From the NCBI GenBank assembly GCA_946902875.1, contig OX336340.1:21901566-21965565 (forward strand): a stretch of 64,000 nt of DNA. The letters are read 5' to 3'. The notes under the pieces are model-generated. The model saw only the letters and a program-made list of their open reading frames with translations. It was not told the origin of the DNA and searched no databases. Source of the stretch: Nematopogon swammerdamellus. Its lineage: Eukaryota > Arthropoda > Insecta > Lepidoptera > Adelidae. Below are positions 9,358 to 19,712 of the stretch, piece by piece (position 1 is the first letter of the stretch; every line of letters begins with the position of its first letter). Both the position numbers and the translations under genes were made by a program.

Positions 9358-11853
9358 TGTTTCCGAACTAGCTGGCTGTGTCCGAGGTCGAAGCCTCAGG
9401 CGCAGCCAATATCACCCCCGAGGAGGTGCCAGTCCGGCTTGGAGGTGGACTAATGTCGCTGGGGAAAGGCTATTTACCCGCGATTTGAAGATCCGTGGAT
9501 TGTAGGAGTGGGGAAAGATATTCCCCGGAAGCCCGTTCCACACCTTTGCAGTGCGGCACAAGAACGATTTAGAGAATCGTGCCGTTCGAAGTACTCGTCT
9601 GTCCACTACAAAGGGGTGTTCCGCGAGAGTATGGCGGGTTTGGCGAAGGCGAACAGGAGGAGGAGGGATAAGGGAAGCAATTTCGTCAGAGCAGCGGCCA
9701 TAGTAGTACCGATAAAACAGGCTCAATGACCCAACGATACGTCTGTGTTTTAGAGGTTGAAGGTCCTTTGTGAGTACAGAGTCGCCAATGAGGCGAATGG
9801 CTCGTCGTTGGATAGAATCCAAGGCTGAAAGAAGGTACTCAGGGGAACCCTCCCAAAGATGACTGCAATATTCCATCACCGGTCTTACTTGTGCTTTATA
9901 GAGTGTAAGCAATTGGACCGGTGTGAAAAATCGCCGACATCGGTAGAGTATCCCTAATTTTCGAGATGCTAGTTTCGCCTTGGATTCTATGAACGATCGA
10001 AATCCAACGTCCTTGGACACCTCTATACCCAGGACGCCCAGACTACCATCATTGGGGACTTGGCTGCCCTGAAAAGTTGCTTGGAGTGGAAACGGATCAG
10101 CCTTAGTAGAGAAGGCACAGGCTTGCGTCTTAGCTACGTTGAAGTTGACCAAGTTCTCCTTCCCCCATGAGGATACTTTATCGAGAACCAGGTCAACCCG
10201 AGCAACAGTTTCGCGTCTCGCGTTTGCTGCTGACGCCTCTCTACCCTTCCAGTCTTTGATGAACCCTTCGTGCACCGTGCTGTCGTCCGCGTAGCAATGT
10301 ATTTCGCCGAGCGAGAGCATGTCGTTAATAAATAATAGAAACAGCGTAGGCGACAGCACGGATCCTTGTGGAACACCAGCATTGATTGAGTAATCGGCCG
10401 AGCATGCACCATCAAGGGTGACAAAGATCGACCGATTGCTCAAAAAGCTGGAGATCCAAGTGCACAGTTTTGTAGGGACACCGTAGGCCGGAAGCTTGCT
10501 TAGGAGTCCCCGGTGCCAGACGCGATCGAATGCTTTGGATATATCCAAAGCGACCGCCAGCGATTCCCCAAAACCATCGAGTCTTTCAGCCCACAAGTGC
10601 GTGACGTACGCTAGAAGATCTCCAGTCGACCTTTGCTTGCGGAAGCCGTATTGCTTATCGTCGAGGAGTTTATAGTCTTCTAGGTACGTCAGGAGCGCTG
10701 AGTTGACAATACGCTCCATAACCTTACTCAAGAGTGAGGTTATCGCAATAGGGCGATAGTTCGATGGGTTCGCTGGGTCCCCCTTCTTGGGGACCGGCTG
10801 GACCGAAGCTCTTTTCCAGCAAGAAGGCATTGAACCGGAGGAATAGGAGCGTTTGAATAGGCGAGTAAGGACTGGCGCCAATTCCAGAGCACAATTTTTC
10901 AAGACAACCGCCGGGACGCCGTCAGGCCCGCTACTCTTCGAAATATCCAACTCACGTAGCGTTTTATAGACGACTCTGGGATGGAACCTAATATTATCCA
11001 TCATACGCCCGCAATGGGGCAATGAAGGGGGGTTGGCGCCCAGGTCGTCCATGTTTGAGTTGGATGCGAAAAGGCGTGCAAAGATATTCGCCTTTTCCTT
11101 CGCGAGTATAGCGAGCGAGCCATCCGGACGTTCCAGCGGAGGTGTAGCAGGACGGCAGAAATTCCGACCGATGGATTTGGCGAGAGACCAGAAGGCGCGG
11201 CTACCCGAAGGGCTACGCGCAAGTTTCGCGCCAATTCCACGGTCGTGCCTGAATTTGGCCAAGTTTTGCGTTCGTTTGCAGGACCTAGCAGCGACGTTGA
11301 GCTCTCGCCTGTTCTCGACAGACCTATTCTGCAGCCATTTCCTGTAAGCCTGGTTCTTTGCGTCAATAGCCAGTCTGCATTGACGATCAAACCAAGGCTT
11401 ATGGCGGCCGCCGATGGGAACGGCGGAGGTAGGGATGAAGAAATTCATACCCTGTGCGATCACATCGACGACCGATTGGGCACACAGGGATGGGTCTGGA
11501 GAAGAGAAGCAAACGTCGTGCCAAGGGTATGCTCCCAAGAAGGAACGGAAGTCATCCCATTGTGCTGACCGGTAGTGCCAAACTGTTCGCGTACTACATT
11601 CACGTGCTTCCGCGAGGTGTACAGTTGGCACAGTTGAGCGTACAAGGCAATGGTCGGAGTTACCGAGGGGAGCTTCAACCCTCACCTTGTAACCATTTGG
11701 CTCGCTAGTCAGCACAAGGTCCAGCAAACTAGGTCGATGAGTAGGGTTATCAGGTATCCGAGTGGTTCCGGACACCAACTGCGTCAACCCGTGTGCAATG
11801 GCCAAGTTGTAAGTCTCCCTGCCGGCATGGTCAGTGATGGGGGAGCCCAACCA
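9327..11853 (-). mobile_element. Non-LTR retrotransposon (LINE), 5' truncated
   Basis: The insertion has a poly-A tail (poly-T at about 9327-9353), a short 3' untranslated region (9354-9411) and a reading frame open to its 5' edge. The 5' edge falls within the endonuclease region. Host repeat X flanks both sides, with agctt at both junctions (a 5-8 bp, imperfect target duplication). The frame has no internal stop, so the insertion is fairly recent. Confidence 0.92.
9412..11850 (-). CDS. LINE ORF2 fragment: endonuclease end plus reverse transcriptase
   Basis: Reverse transcriptase for target-primed copying of its own RNA. The 812-codon frame has no stop. Residues 1-67 are the C-terminal end of an APE-type endonuclease (LLDLVLTS at 42-49, GNSDH at 63-67). 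The RT domain follows: SSGPDGVP (306-313), KKGDPANPSNYRPIAI (355-370), QYGFRKQRST (400-409), ALDISKAFDRVWH (434-446), GVPQGSVLSP (492-501) and catalytic YADDST (520-525). The C-terminal tail ends with a KSFLCRTAKVWNGLPG block and LAPPRG. No RNase H or CCHC motif was seen. The architecture fits the jockey/CR1/Daphne group; the exact clade is unresolved. The N-terminal catalytic endonuclease residues and any ORF1 are lost with the 5' truncation, so the copy cannot move by itself. The annotated Met is only the first in the fragment, not a natural start. Confidence 0.93.
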   Translation of the reverse strand: MGSPITDHAGRETYNLAIAHGLTQLVSGTTRIPDNPTHRPSLLDLVLTSEPNGYKVRVEAPLGNSDHCLVRSTVPTVHLAEARECSTRTVWHYRSAQWDDFRSFLGAYPWHDVCFSSPDPSLCAQSVVDVIAQGMNFFIPTSAVPIGGRHKPWFDRQCRLAIDAKNQAYRKWLQNRSVENRRELNVAARSCKRTQNLAKFRHDRGIGAKLARSPSGSRAFWSLAKSIGRNFCRPATPPLERPDGSLAILAKEKANIFARLFASNSNMDDLGANPPSLPHCGRMMDNIRFHPRVVYKTLRELDISKSSGPDGVPAVVLKNCALELAPVLTRLFKRSYSSGSMPSCWKRASVQPVPKKGDPANPSNYRPIAITSLLSKVMERIVNSALLTYLEDYKLLDDKQYGFRKQRSTGDLLAYVTHLWAERLDGFGESLAVALDISKAFDRVWHRGLLSKLPAYGVPTKLCTWISSFLSNRSIFVTLDGACSADYSINAGVPQGSVLSPTLFLLFINDMLSLGEIHCYADDSTVHEGFIKDWKGREASAANARRETVARVDLVLDKVSSWGKENLVNFNVAKTQACAFSTKADPFPLQATFQGSQVPNDGSLGVLGIEVSKDVGFRSFIESKAKLASRKLGILYRCRRFFTPVQLLTLYKAQVRPVMEYCSHLWEGSPEYLLSALDSIQRRAIRLIGDSVLTKDLQPLKHRRIVGSLSLFYRYYYGRCSDEIASLIPPPPVRLRQTRHTLAEHPFVVDRRVLRTARFSKSFLCRTAKVWNGLPGNIFPHSYNPRIFKSRVNSLSPATLVHLQAGLAPPRG

Positions 11854-12020
11854 AGCTTAATGCCGCCAGGCATCCTATTCTAACTAACCTTTGGGATGTG
11901 GGAGAGAGAAGTACATGCAGGCGAACAAGAATAGTTTGTGCCAATGTTAGACTGTAAAGAAATATGTAAGTATGATAAACTACATACGAATATTATACGA
12001 GTATATATTTTCTTGTATTA
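11853..12020 (+). repeat. Repeat X, right half split by LINE
   Basis: aagcttaatgccgccaggca, taactaacctttgggatgtg and gactgtaaagaaatatgtaa line up with 23514-23640. Confidence 0.8.
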
Positions 12021-12118
12021 GGTCCGAACGGATGTATAAAGGCTTTCAAAATAATATTATTATGGGCGTAGAAAGATAGAAAATACTTCATTGCTTCAAA
12101 TTTTTTTACAGAAACGAG

Positions 12119-12192
12119 CTCATTACAAAATTTACATAAGATCCAAAGGCGGACTTATCCCTCACAGAGATTTCTTCCAGTCAACCCTGAGA
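12119..12192 (-). repeat. Repeat K fragment
   Basis: ccaaaggcggacttatccct and gagatttcttccagtcaacc are the reverse complement of the K core (ggttgactggaagaaatctc, agtccgcctttg). Confidence 0.65.
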
Positions 12193-12199
12193 GTAGATT

Positions 12200-13310
12200 A
12201 TTATAGTCAAATGTAAATGAGTAGTACCTGAGTAGAAAAAGGCGCGAGTGAGAGAATTAAAAATAAAATAGTTAAAATGATAAAAAACCAGAAATAAATA
12301 AATAGGAATCAGAGGGCGTAGTTATTGGAGGAATATTTTTATTTGTGTTTCATAAAGGCACTGACAGTGAAACCTGTCAAACCGACCAATGAAAAGTGCG
12401 CTCATGACTCGTGAAAGCAACTGTACCATGTGAAGCCTGATGGACCAATGCGGATTTCCAATTAAACATGTTATTTCTTCCCGACGACTTAATTACACGA
12501 GGTAATTATGCAATGGTCACCAAGTTTGTTAATTTATGTTTTAATCGATAACACTTTTATGCAAGTTTGAAAATATATTAATGATAATGCATGCAAAAAA
12601 TCTAATTAGTTGTTTTCCCGTTCAGGTTTAGACATACTTAACTATAATCATAAAATTAAGCCAAAACTATAAAAATAATCGTAAATTATTTCGTTTCGAA
12701 AAATAAGCGATATTTATTCGCTGTCACATCAACGTCCTAATGAAGTTGGATAAAAAGTGAGCGCCGAGCGAGAGGTCACCGAGGTGTCGTTTAGGCAAAG
12801 TCACAATAGAGTTCAACAGACGGGATATCTGCCGTTAGAAAGTGCCCGCGACTGTCGCATGCCGTATGTCAACTGTCGTCTCCCCTCCGTCGCTTCTCGT
12901 GTGAAAGTTCAAGCCGAAATTGGTGATTTACATCGAATTCACCGGAACTCCGCGACCATATTGGTTTCTAATCTCAGAAAGCAAAACATGCAACGGTTTG
13001 ACCAGTGCCATTAGCTTTAGGCCCGCTTGCAGAGCGATTAGTTAAACCTGGCTATCCGCTGGTTAAATCCAAGTTAATAAAAATCTTCCCACTAGCCTCA
13101 TTCAACTTACAGTTAAATATAACACTTGAAATTACAATTTGTGTGCATTTTAAGAATGGAGAGTTAAGTACAGAATTCTGTAAATTTACTCTTTATGAAA
13201 TTTTAATATTAATAATAATAACTAAATAATTAAAACCTAACTAACAAATGTATAACAATGATAAAATTAACCTAATAAATAAATAAAGAAAAACTAAATA
13301 CTAACATTCA
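12200..13310. other. Mostly unique; open GC-richer block
   Basis: 12757-13014 (plus) is GC-richer with an open 85-codon frame that starts at GTG rather than ATG. It could be a 5' exon or promoter-proximal DNA, but there is no domain or convincing splice pair. The rest is AT-rich without assignment. Confidence 0.25.
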
Positions 13311-13313
13311 AAA

Positions 13314-13583
13314 TTACTGTAAGTAAAAAACTTCGTCCAACTCCTCCGACTCCGCCACAGTACCCAATACGCTGGCTGCGTTGCCCCTTTGAATGGCTAG
13401 GCCTATTTGCTGAAAAAAGAAAGACTTGGCGCGTCGGTCACCAGACTTATCAATAAGGAGCTTTCCTAGGACGTTTCCGAAAGTCCTTGCGTCGGGTGAC
13501 CACACGCCAAGTGTTTCCACAGCAAAGGCCAGGAATTCGAAGTGGCCGCGCAAGCCAACGTATTTTTTTAATTTTAATAACAT
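13314..13583 (-). pseudogene. Retroelement ORF C-terminal fragment
   Basis: The 89-residue minus-strand frame contains FLAFAVETLGVWSPDARTF and IGLAIQRGNAASVLGT. The second motif recurs at 41990-42076 as ISLAIQRGNAASVVGT. This pattern resembles the C-terminal tail found after RT domains in some invertebrate retroelements (recalled family knowledge, not a search). The rest of the element is missing. The first residues (MLLKLKKY) come from flanking AT-rich DNA, so the Met is not natural. Confidence 0.6.
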
Positions 13584-14126
13584 TTTAACGAAATGTTAAA
13601 ATTACTTACTAACAAAATTACAAACTCATTCAAACTTCGTATTATTACGAATATTTTATAAATAAAAATATATATATGTCTGTACATTACATAGTAAAAG
13701 TTCGAAATTTATTGATAAATTAATCCAAGTTAAATTCGTACACAGTGAGGTAAGTTGACTCGGATTAAGCGCTAAACATGGATTTTCTTGCAAACGGGCC
13801 TTATTCTAATAATTAGGAAATGTATGCAAGCAGTTATGATAATGATCGAGTCGTTATGCCGCGATTAAAGTGGTAAATTGATATTATTTAGTTGCAATAA
13901 AATTTCATTGGCAATTATATCTGACCTTGTCGTGAATATTCATTAGAATCACTCACCTATGTATACTGGATGGAGCAGACAGCTTTATTGTTTTATTTTA
14001 TTGCAACAAAAAACACATGATTTTTATATTCGATAACACAAACACCAAAAGGTTTACATATAAGTTGTAACTATCTATATAATTCCACGGAGTTGTATTC
14101 ATAAGGGAAGAGTATATTATTAATTA
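13584..14126. other. No gene or repeat recognised
   Basis: AT-rich spacer with short A/T runs only. Confidence 0.4.
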
Positions 14127-14250
14127 AACTATTTTGAAAGTTGAAAAAATTGGACGAAAGTTGTCCAATTTGTTCAACTATTTTGAAAGTTGAAAAAATT
14201 GGACGAAAGTTGTCCAATTTGTTCAACTGGTTGAACAAATAGTTGAACCT
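14127..14250 (+). repeat. Tandem duplication, 49-bp period
   Basis: Two identical copies (14127-14175 and 14176-14224), each containing a small hairpin (ttggacgaaagttgtccaa). They are followed by gttcaactggttgaac, itself an inverted repeat. Confidence 0.9.
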
Positions 14251-14736
14251 ATTGGAACTAATCTCTGCATAATGGGAACGAATCGAGTGACACTAGAATC
14301 AGTAAAATCAGTGCAGTGGTTTAGGAATTATGGTGGAACACAGTGAGTTACACAGACTGTAAAAATAATAATAATTTCTTCCTATATCATAGCAGTCTGC
14401 AAAAAAAAAATATTTTGCTCTTCTGTTACCTTAAATATTTGTGGACAAATACTGCGTTTTTTCAATATTTTGCGACGGTATTTCGCGAAGACAGAACGGT
14501 AGCAAATTGCGCTAAGAGTTGTGAATAGTTTGAGTACACACAACACAAGGATTCAATATTTATTCAAGAGCTTTACTCGAACAACAAATGAGCTTATGAA
14601 TATACGAGGAGCTGTGCCAAACAAGGACACATAGTAATCCTTCCTCAGGTTACTTATTTGAAAGATACGACAATAATTACAATTTTGAGAGTCAAAGGTC
14701 ATTGATTAGGTTGTTAATGCATAGAAAAAACTCTCT

Positions 14737-15345
14737 ATAAATTCAGGACTATTTAGTACAATTCATACATCCTCCGGACTAGATAAGTTATGAAAAAACT
14801 AAATTTTGTTTTTATATCTCGATAAATTCAGGAATATTTACTACAATTAATGCGATTCTCGGGACTAGATAAGTTATTAATGCATAAAAAGAACTAAATT
14901 TTGCTTTTATATCTCGATAAATTCAGGACTATTTGCTACAATTCATACGATTCTCAGGACTAGATAAGTTATTAATGCATTTAAAAAGTAAATTTTGTTT
15001 TTGTGTCTCGATAAATTCAGCACTATTTACTACTATTCATACGATCCTCGGGACTAGATAAGTTATTAATGCATATAAAACACTAAATTTTCTTCTTATA
15101 TCTCGATAAATTCAGGACTATTTACTACAATTCATACGATTCTCAGGACTAGATAAGTTATTCATACATAAGTTTTTTGTTTGTTTTATATCTCGATAAA
15201 TTCAGGACTATTTATTACAATTCATACGATTCTCAAGTCTAGAGAAATTATTCATACATAAATATATTTTTGTTTTTAAATCTCGATAAATTCAGGACTA
15301 TTTACTAGATTTCATACGATCCCTCGGGACTAGATACAAAGAAGA
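14737..15345 (+). repeat. Satellite-like array, seven units of 85-95 bp
   Basis: The phrase ataaattcag recurs at 14737, 14822, 14917, 15011, 15106, 15196 and 15286. Each is followed by gactatttactacaattcat, acgattctc-ggactagataa and a variable A/T-rich linker. Units differ by substitutions and small indels in the linker, suggesting an aged local array. Confidence 0.93.
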
Positions 15346-15750
15346 ATCTTACAACACGTCTTTAGATGTCTGGTCTGGCCTGGTACTGGCACGACACGGT
15401 ATACGGCGTAATTCTTAACTCCTAAAAGTTTTTCGTCAAACAATATTTTCAAATAAAGAAATGACAGTGTAAATTATTTTAGATAATTTTGAAATCGCAT
15501 TATAAATCACGAGGGTCTGTGGAAAAAAAAACAAAATCCATCGAACTAAATACTAGAATAGACAAAGCGCGATGAGTCATGCTACCTTTCCGTAAACAAG
15601 TGAGCGTGCCTTCACGTGCAATTGTCACCACAAAGCACCGCATTAAAAGCCATCTCATGCTACGAATGCGCTAACTCTCCTCACACGCGTATTTGCGAAC
15701 ATAAAATGATAACGTGATCCGTATAACACAAGCGTCAGTCATTGTGAACT
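15346..15750. other. No gene recognised
   Basis: Mixed composition, no repeat match and no credible coding frame. Confidence 0.4.
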
Positions 15751-16092
15751 CAGCCTTGACAGCTCGGTGGTTCGGTTGGTCGACTGTCGATCGTGATCAT
15801 AAGCACACCTGGACGCGGTCAGTACTTTGATGGGCGATCGCTCGGCCGTTGGAGGCTGACCGTGGTTCGGATTCCACGTAAAAGTAGTTCCCTTCCTTTC
15901 TTACCTTACTAGCACCTCACTGAATTAAAGGTCGGTCGTAACGGCTATGTAAATAGTTCGTGTTTTCTGCCCAGTTCAATGTAGCCGGCACGACCGAAGT
16001 GAAGCACTGACATGGCACCTAGTTTACCAATGTGTTGACATCACGGATGTTATAGGTGATGTAGCAAACCGTGTCAGTTTTCATAAAAAAAC
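15751..16092 (+). mobile_element. SINE type A, internally deleted
   Basis: Head cagccttgacagctcggtgg, 5S-like cggtcagtactttgatgggc, then ggttcggattccacgt. The body lacks the ggtagggttta...gtaccacc stretch (jump from ttactag to cacctcactga). The tail ends tttcataaaaaa. Confidence 0.8.
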
Positions 16093-16226
16093 CTTATAAG
16101 GTGATTTGGTCGGAGACATGTTTTATTGGGAGTGATCTATGAGGAAGACTCATCTAGTAGTATAAATCAAGCGCTTAAATCTTGTTTACAAACGCTCGCC
16201 TAAATGCGACAATGCCGCACGCGGAG

Positions 16227-16335
16227 TTTTTTACATCCGTGATGTCAGCTCATAACACCGGACGTACTAGGTGCCATGTCAGTGCTTGCCTTCGGTCGTG
16301 CCGGCTACACTGAACTGGACAGAAAACAAGAACGA
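16227..16335 (-). mobile_element. SINE A/B 3' fragment
   Basis: acatccgtgatgtcagctca, gtgccatgtcagtgcttgcc and ggctacactgaactggacag on the minus strand. Confidence 0.75.
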
Positions 16336-16337
16336 TT

Positions 16338-16380
16338 TAAACCTCGGGTACAGCCACCTAGTTCGGAAGTAATAAAAAAA
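16338..16380 (+). mobile_element. LINE tail, about 40 bp
   Basis: cctcgggtacagccacctag, ttcggaagtaataaaaaa closely resembles the minus-strand 3' terminus of the LINE at 9327-11853 (cctcggacacagccagctag, ttcggaaacaataaaaaa). An extremely 5'-truncated insertion abutting a SINE fragment. Confidence 0.6.
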
Positions 16381-16793
16381 AATTGCCGTTTCATCAGATA
16401 GCCTTTCATTTGATTTGCCGGCAAGAGATAAAAGTAAGACATAAGGAATCAATGCTTGCAATTGGTTGCTCAATTGCTCAACGGAGTGCATGGGAAGTGG
16501 CTCTAAAACGTCCATATTTGCGTTGTAAATCAATATAATTACGCACGTAAAATTCCTGTTAACACTTCTTCACGATCGTGCGGTCGCGATCGCCCGCGCG
16601 TCCACTTACAACATTTTTGCATACATATACATAAATTATAATACGTATTAACTGTACCGGTAGCCGTTCTCGTGACGTCTGGTCTGCTTTACTACGCTAT
16701 TGTAAATCAGAGCTTTAATCCTCTACAGAGCTTTTTTTAACTTTTTTTCGTTTTGATATTAGCATACTTACGTGCTCATTGGGCAGATAAATT
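16381..16793. other. No gene recognised
   Basis: Unassigned DNA with a CpG-containing stretch near 16570-16605. The frame at 16279-16533 merely runs through the SINE fragment. Confidence 0.35.
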
Positions 16794-16794
16794 A

Positions 16795-17121
16795 TTTTTT
16801 TTTTTTTATGGAAACTGACACGGTTGGCTACATCACCTACAACATCCGTGATGTCAGCCCATAACACCGGATGAACTTGGTGCCACGTCAGTGCCTCCCC
16901 TCGGTCGTGCCGGCTACACTGAACTGGACGGAAAACACAAACTATTTACATAGCCGTTTCGACCGACCTTTCATTCAGTGCGGTGGTACCAACCCGGGCG
17001 GGTTAAACCCTACCACCTAGTAATATAAGAAGGGAGTCATATCCCTTAGTCGCCTTTTACGACATGCACGGGGAGAGATGCAGTGGGGCTATTCTTTTAA
17101 AGTACCGGCCCCACACGGTAC
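16795..17121 (-). mobile_element. SINE type B, complete
   Basis: Minus strand from gtaccgtgtggggccggtac (17121 side) through gtcgtaaaaggcgactaagg, the shared body and a poly-A tail (T-run from 16795). Confidence 0.93.
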
Positions 17122-17340
17122 GAAATTATGTATTCGTGTTTGAATAAGAGCTATTATGTACCTACTATTGCACTTGTCGCTAGTATCTGATACCTTGAGA
17201 TGTAAAAATACAGACAATAAAATATCGTTTGAAAAATGTTTTTTTTTATTTCACATTTCTGCACTCAATTATTTTGCTACTTAGATTTCACAACATACTA
17301 CATTTCATATACTTATCTAAACGTTGACTGCAAAAACTGT

Positions 17341-17514
17341 GCCCGCTCGACCGTTGGAGGCTGACCGTGGTTCGCATTCCACTTTAAAATGTAGGTCCTT
17401 CCCTTCTTACCTTACTAGGTGGTAGGGTTTATCCCGCCCGGGTTGATACCACCGCACTGAACGAAACGTCGGTCGAAACGGCTATGTAAATCGTGTCAGT
17501 TTCAATAAAAAAAA
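17341..17514 (+). mobile_element. SINE type A, internally deleted
   Basis: Starts at gctcgaccgttggaggctga, keeps body to cggctatgtaaat, then jumps directly to cgtgtcagtttcaataaaa. About 160 bp of the standard body is missing. Confidence 0.8.
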
Positions 17515-17658
17515 GGAAGGGAAAGGGCCTACTAGTGAAGCAGCAGGTATAGGTATGCACGGAAATATTTCCGTCAGACAAAACTCATTTCGGCCGGATT
17601 TGAACCTCTCACCCTGAAATTAAGAGTCCAAGCCAAGACCGCGCCAACCACCCGCCAC
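17515..17658 (-). mobile_element. SINE type C-like 5' half
   Basis: On the minus strand: gtggcgggtggttggcgcgg (A-box region), gagaggttcaaatccggccg (B box GGTTCAAATCC), then gcatacctatacctgctgct. It corresponds to the tRNA-derived head and neck of type C but with a variant anticodon region. Confidence 0.65.
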
Positions 17659-17915
17659 TTTTTTTTTATTTTATTGAAACTGACAAAGTTGGCTACATCA
17701 CCTACAACATCCGTGATGTCAGCCCATAACACCGGGTGAACTTGGTGCCACGTCAGTGCTTTCCTTCGGTCGTGCCGGCTACACTGAACTGGACGGAAAA
17801 CACAATCTATTTACATAGCCGTTTCGACCGACATTTCATTCAGTGCGGTGGTACCAACCCGGGCGGGTTGAACCCTACCACCTAGTGATATAAGAAGGGA
17901 GTCATATGCCTTATC
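17659..17915 (-). mobile_element. SINE type B, 5' truncated
   Basis: Poly-T, then the full tail and body up to agaagggagtcatatgcctt. The B head is absent. It abuts the type C fragment directly. Confidence 0.88.
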
Positions 17916-17984
17916 ATATCACTTATGTACGTATATAAATTCTAAGCCTACAATGTCAGCGGTGTCGCTGGCAACAAGTATATA

Positions 17985-18413
17985 CAGGGTGTCCCAAAAC
18001 TCAACGTCAAGCAGGAACCAGGGAGTAGGCCATTATGACCACCCACAGAAAAATAAGAAAAAAAAAACTGGAGTCATTTATTTTGTTTCTTATGATATGA
18101 GCATTTTTTTAAAAACGTTCAAAATTTATATCTCGTACAACATTTTTAGGTACCTACTACGACTACTTTGCAAATATAATTGTTAAAAAAATATTGGTAT
18201 GCCTAAATAACTCTGCTATTGATCAGTATCCCAAATAAAACCAAAACTCTCATAGTTTTATCACAAGAAAAGATTAAGTAAAATTTTCAACGTTTTTCAA
18301 AAAATGCTCACATCATAAAAAACAAATGACTCCGATTCTTTTTTCTTATTTTTCCCTGGGTAGTCATAAACTGGCCTACTCCCCCGTTTGACGTTGAGTT
18401 TTGGGACACGTTG
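17985..18413. mobile_element. MITE with long inverted repeats
   Basis: Ends cagggtgtcccaaaactcaa and (in complement) caacgtgtcccaaaactcaa. Similarity between the ends continues about 130-150 bp inward (ggagtaggcca, aaaataagaaaaaa, gagcatttttt). Both sides are flanked by tatata (17979-17984 and 18414-18419), consistent with a TA-rich target duplication. No transposase frame. Confidence 0.85.
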
Positions 18414-18469
18414 TATATACCTATGCTAGAAACTATATAACTATTTAGAACTAGGACATACAATGAGCA

Positions 18470-18720
18470 TATTATAGAACTAGGAAGACACGCGCGGCTG
18501 TAGGTTGCAGCAGTAGACACAGCAAGGTACAGTAGGCCACCTGACCTGTCCGCGTCCAGCGCTCGCCTCGGAAGGTCAGCGAGTCCGGAGACAACTTATT
18601 ACGCGACGGCCGACCGAGTCGTTCTATCGACCGACGACGCTTCATGGACAGGTGTGGATGAGGAAGTTGGTAAGATCTTCTGTCGCTTGAGCGTGCCCAC
18701 ATTGAAAATATATAAAAAGT
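18470..18720 (+). other. GC-rich segment with a splice-donor-like end
   Basis: A CpG-rich block stands out from AT-rich surroundings and ends in aagttg|gtaaga (donor-like at 18670-18675). Antisense, a 76-codon frame is open (18472-18702). It could be a 5' non-coding exon on the plus strand. No homology recognised. Confidence 0.25.
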
Positions 18721-19560
18721 GTTTCCATATTAACTCCAAATATATGGAAGCTATATATCTATACCCGTCATAATAATCGCGTTAAGCAAAAAAAAATTTT
18801 GACATTGAAAATGTCTTTTGGTTCGTTTCAGTATAGGCCCCGATTTCACGAAAAAGTGCGATCCCCCCTTATATCTCGGAGAGTTGTGAAGATATGATAT
18901 TCAAGAAAGGCTCAAAAGACGCGTATTCATGAGAGCTGTAAGGTGCAAAAGTAATTATTCGAGAAAGTAAAAAACGAAAAAAGTTATGGCCGAAATAGTG
19001 AAAAAAAAATCAATTTTTTTCCGATTTTTTTATTTTGGCGCTCGATATTTTGGAAACGAAGAATGATATCTAAAATTTGAGAAAAACTCATACGTTCATA
19101 CTCAACGTTTAGTCAGCTACAATTTGAGCCTAAAACTAAGACGATCGGGTTAAGGGTTTGCCCTGTAGCTCAACCTTTCTGAAAAAAGAAATTCACAGAT
19201 TTCGTGCCTCACACGACTATCGAGCACATTGCAAATGAATCTACGGAATTCGAAAAAGTATTGTCGCTGAGCGACACTACTTTACAAATACACGAGAAAG
19301 TCGGGATAAGGAAAAGGTTAGTTGGGGTCTGATGATGGAGCCGGAAGGAAGCCATAGGAACTCCTAAACTACACATGATAAGCCCATCGTGTTTAAAAAT
19401 AAAGTCATCACTAGATGAATTTATAGAATCTCTTCGACAAGTTCTCGAATTTCTCGTCCCCGACATACGTACACAATCAAACTTTCAATTTTACAATAAA
19501 TTTCAAATTTCTTTATTACTATACAATTATTGAAAGTTATTTACACATTTAGTTTAAAAT
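18721..19560. other. Unassigned; short coding-like frame
   Basis: A plus-strand frame from about 19194 to 19333 reads EHIANESTEFEKVLSLSD within a 45-residue open stretch ending in TGA. It may be a degraded coding fragment; no family recognised. The rest is AT-rich. Confidence 0.2.
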
Positions 19561-19618
19561 AACAATTTTATATAGTAAGAAGTATTGTACTACGCTTCTT
19601 ACTATATGTAAAATTGTT
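19561..19618. repeat. Small inverted repeat
   Basis: Arms 19561-19582 and 19595-19618 (aacaattttatatagtaaga) pair except for a 2-base bulge. Confidence 0.8.
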
Positions 19619-19639
19619 ATAAATACAACTGAACTAAAG

Positions 19640-19712
19640 ATATATGTGTGTGTGTCCAAGGGTGTGTGTGTGTGTATGAGGGTGAGTGAGGGTGTGTGTT
19701 ATAGTGTGAATA
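19640..19712 (+). repeat. GT-rich low-complexity tract
   Basis: Alternating (GT)n with TGAGGG interruptions. Confidence 0.85.

Noticed and set aside
9508..11883. Many frames opposite or overlapping the LINE ORF
   Set aside because: Shadows of the reverse transcriptase frame; none has its own motifs.
14737..15345. CRISPR-like array
   Set aside because: Whole units are repeated with only diverged linkers; repeats and spacers are not distinct and the genome is eukaryotic.
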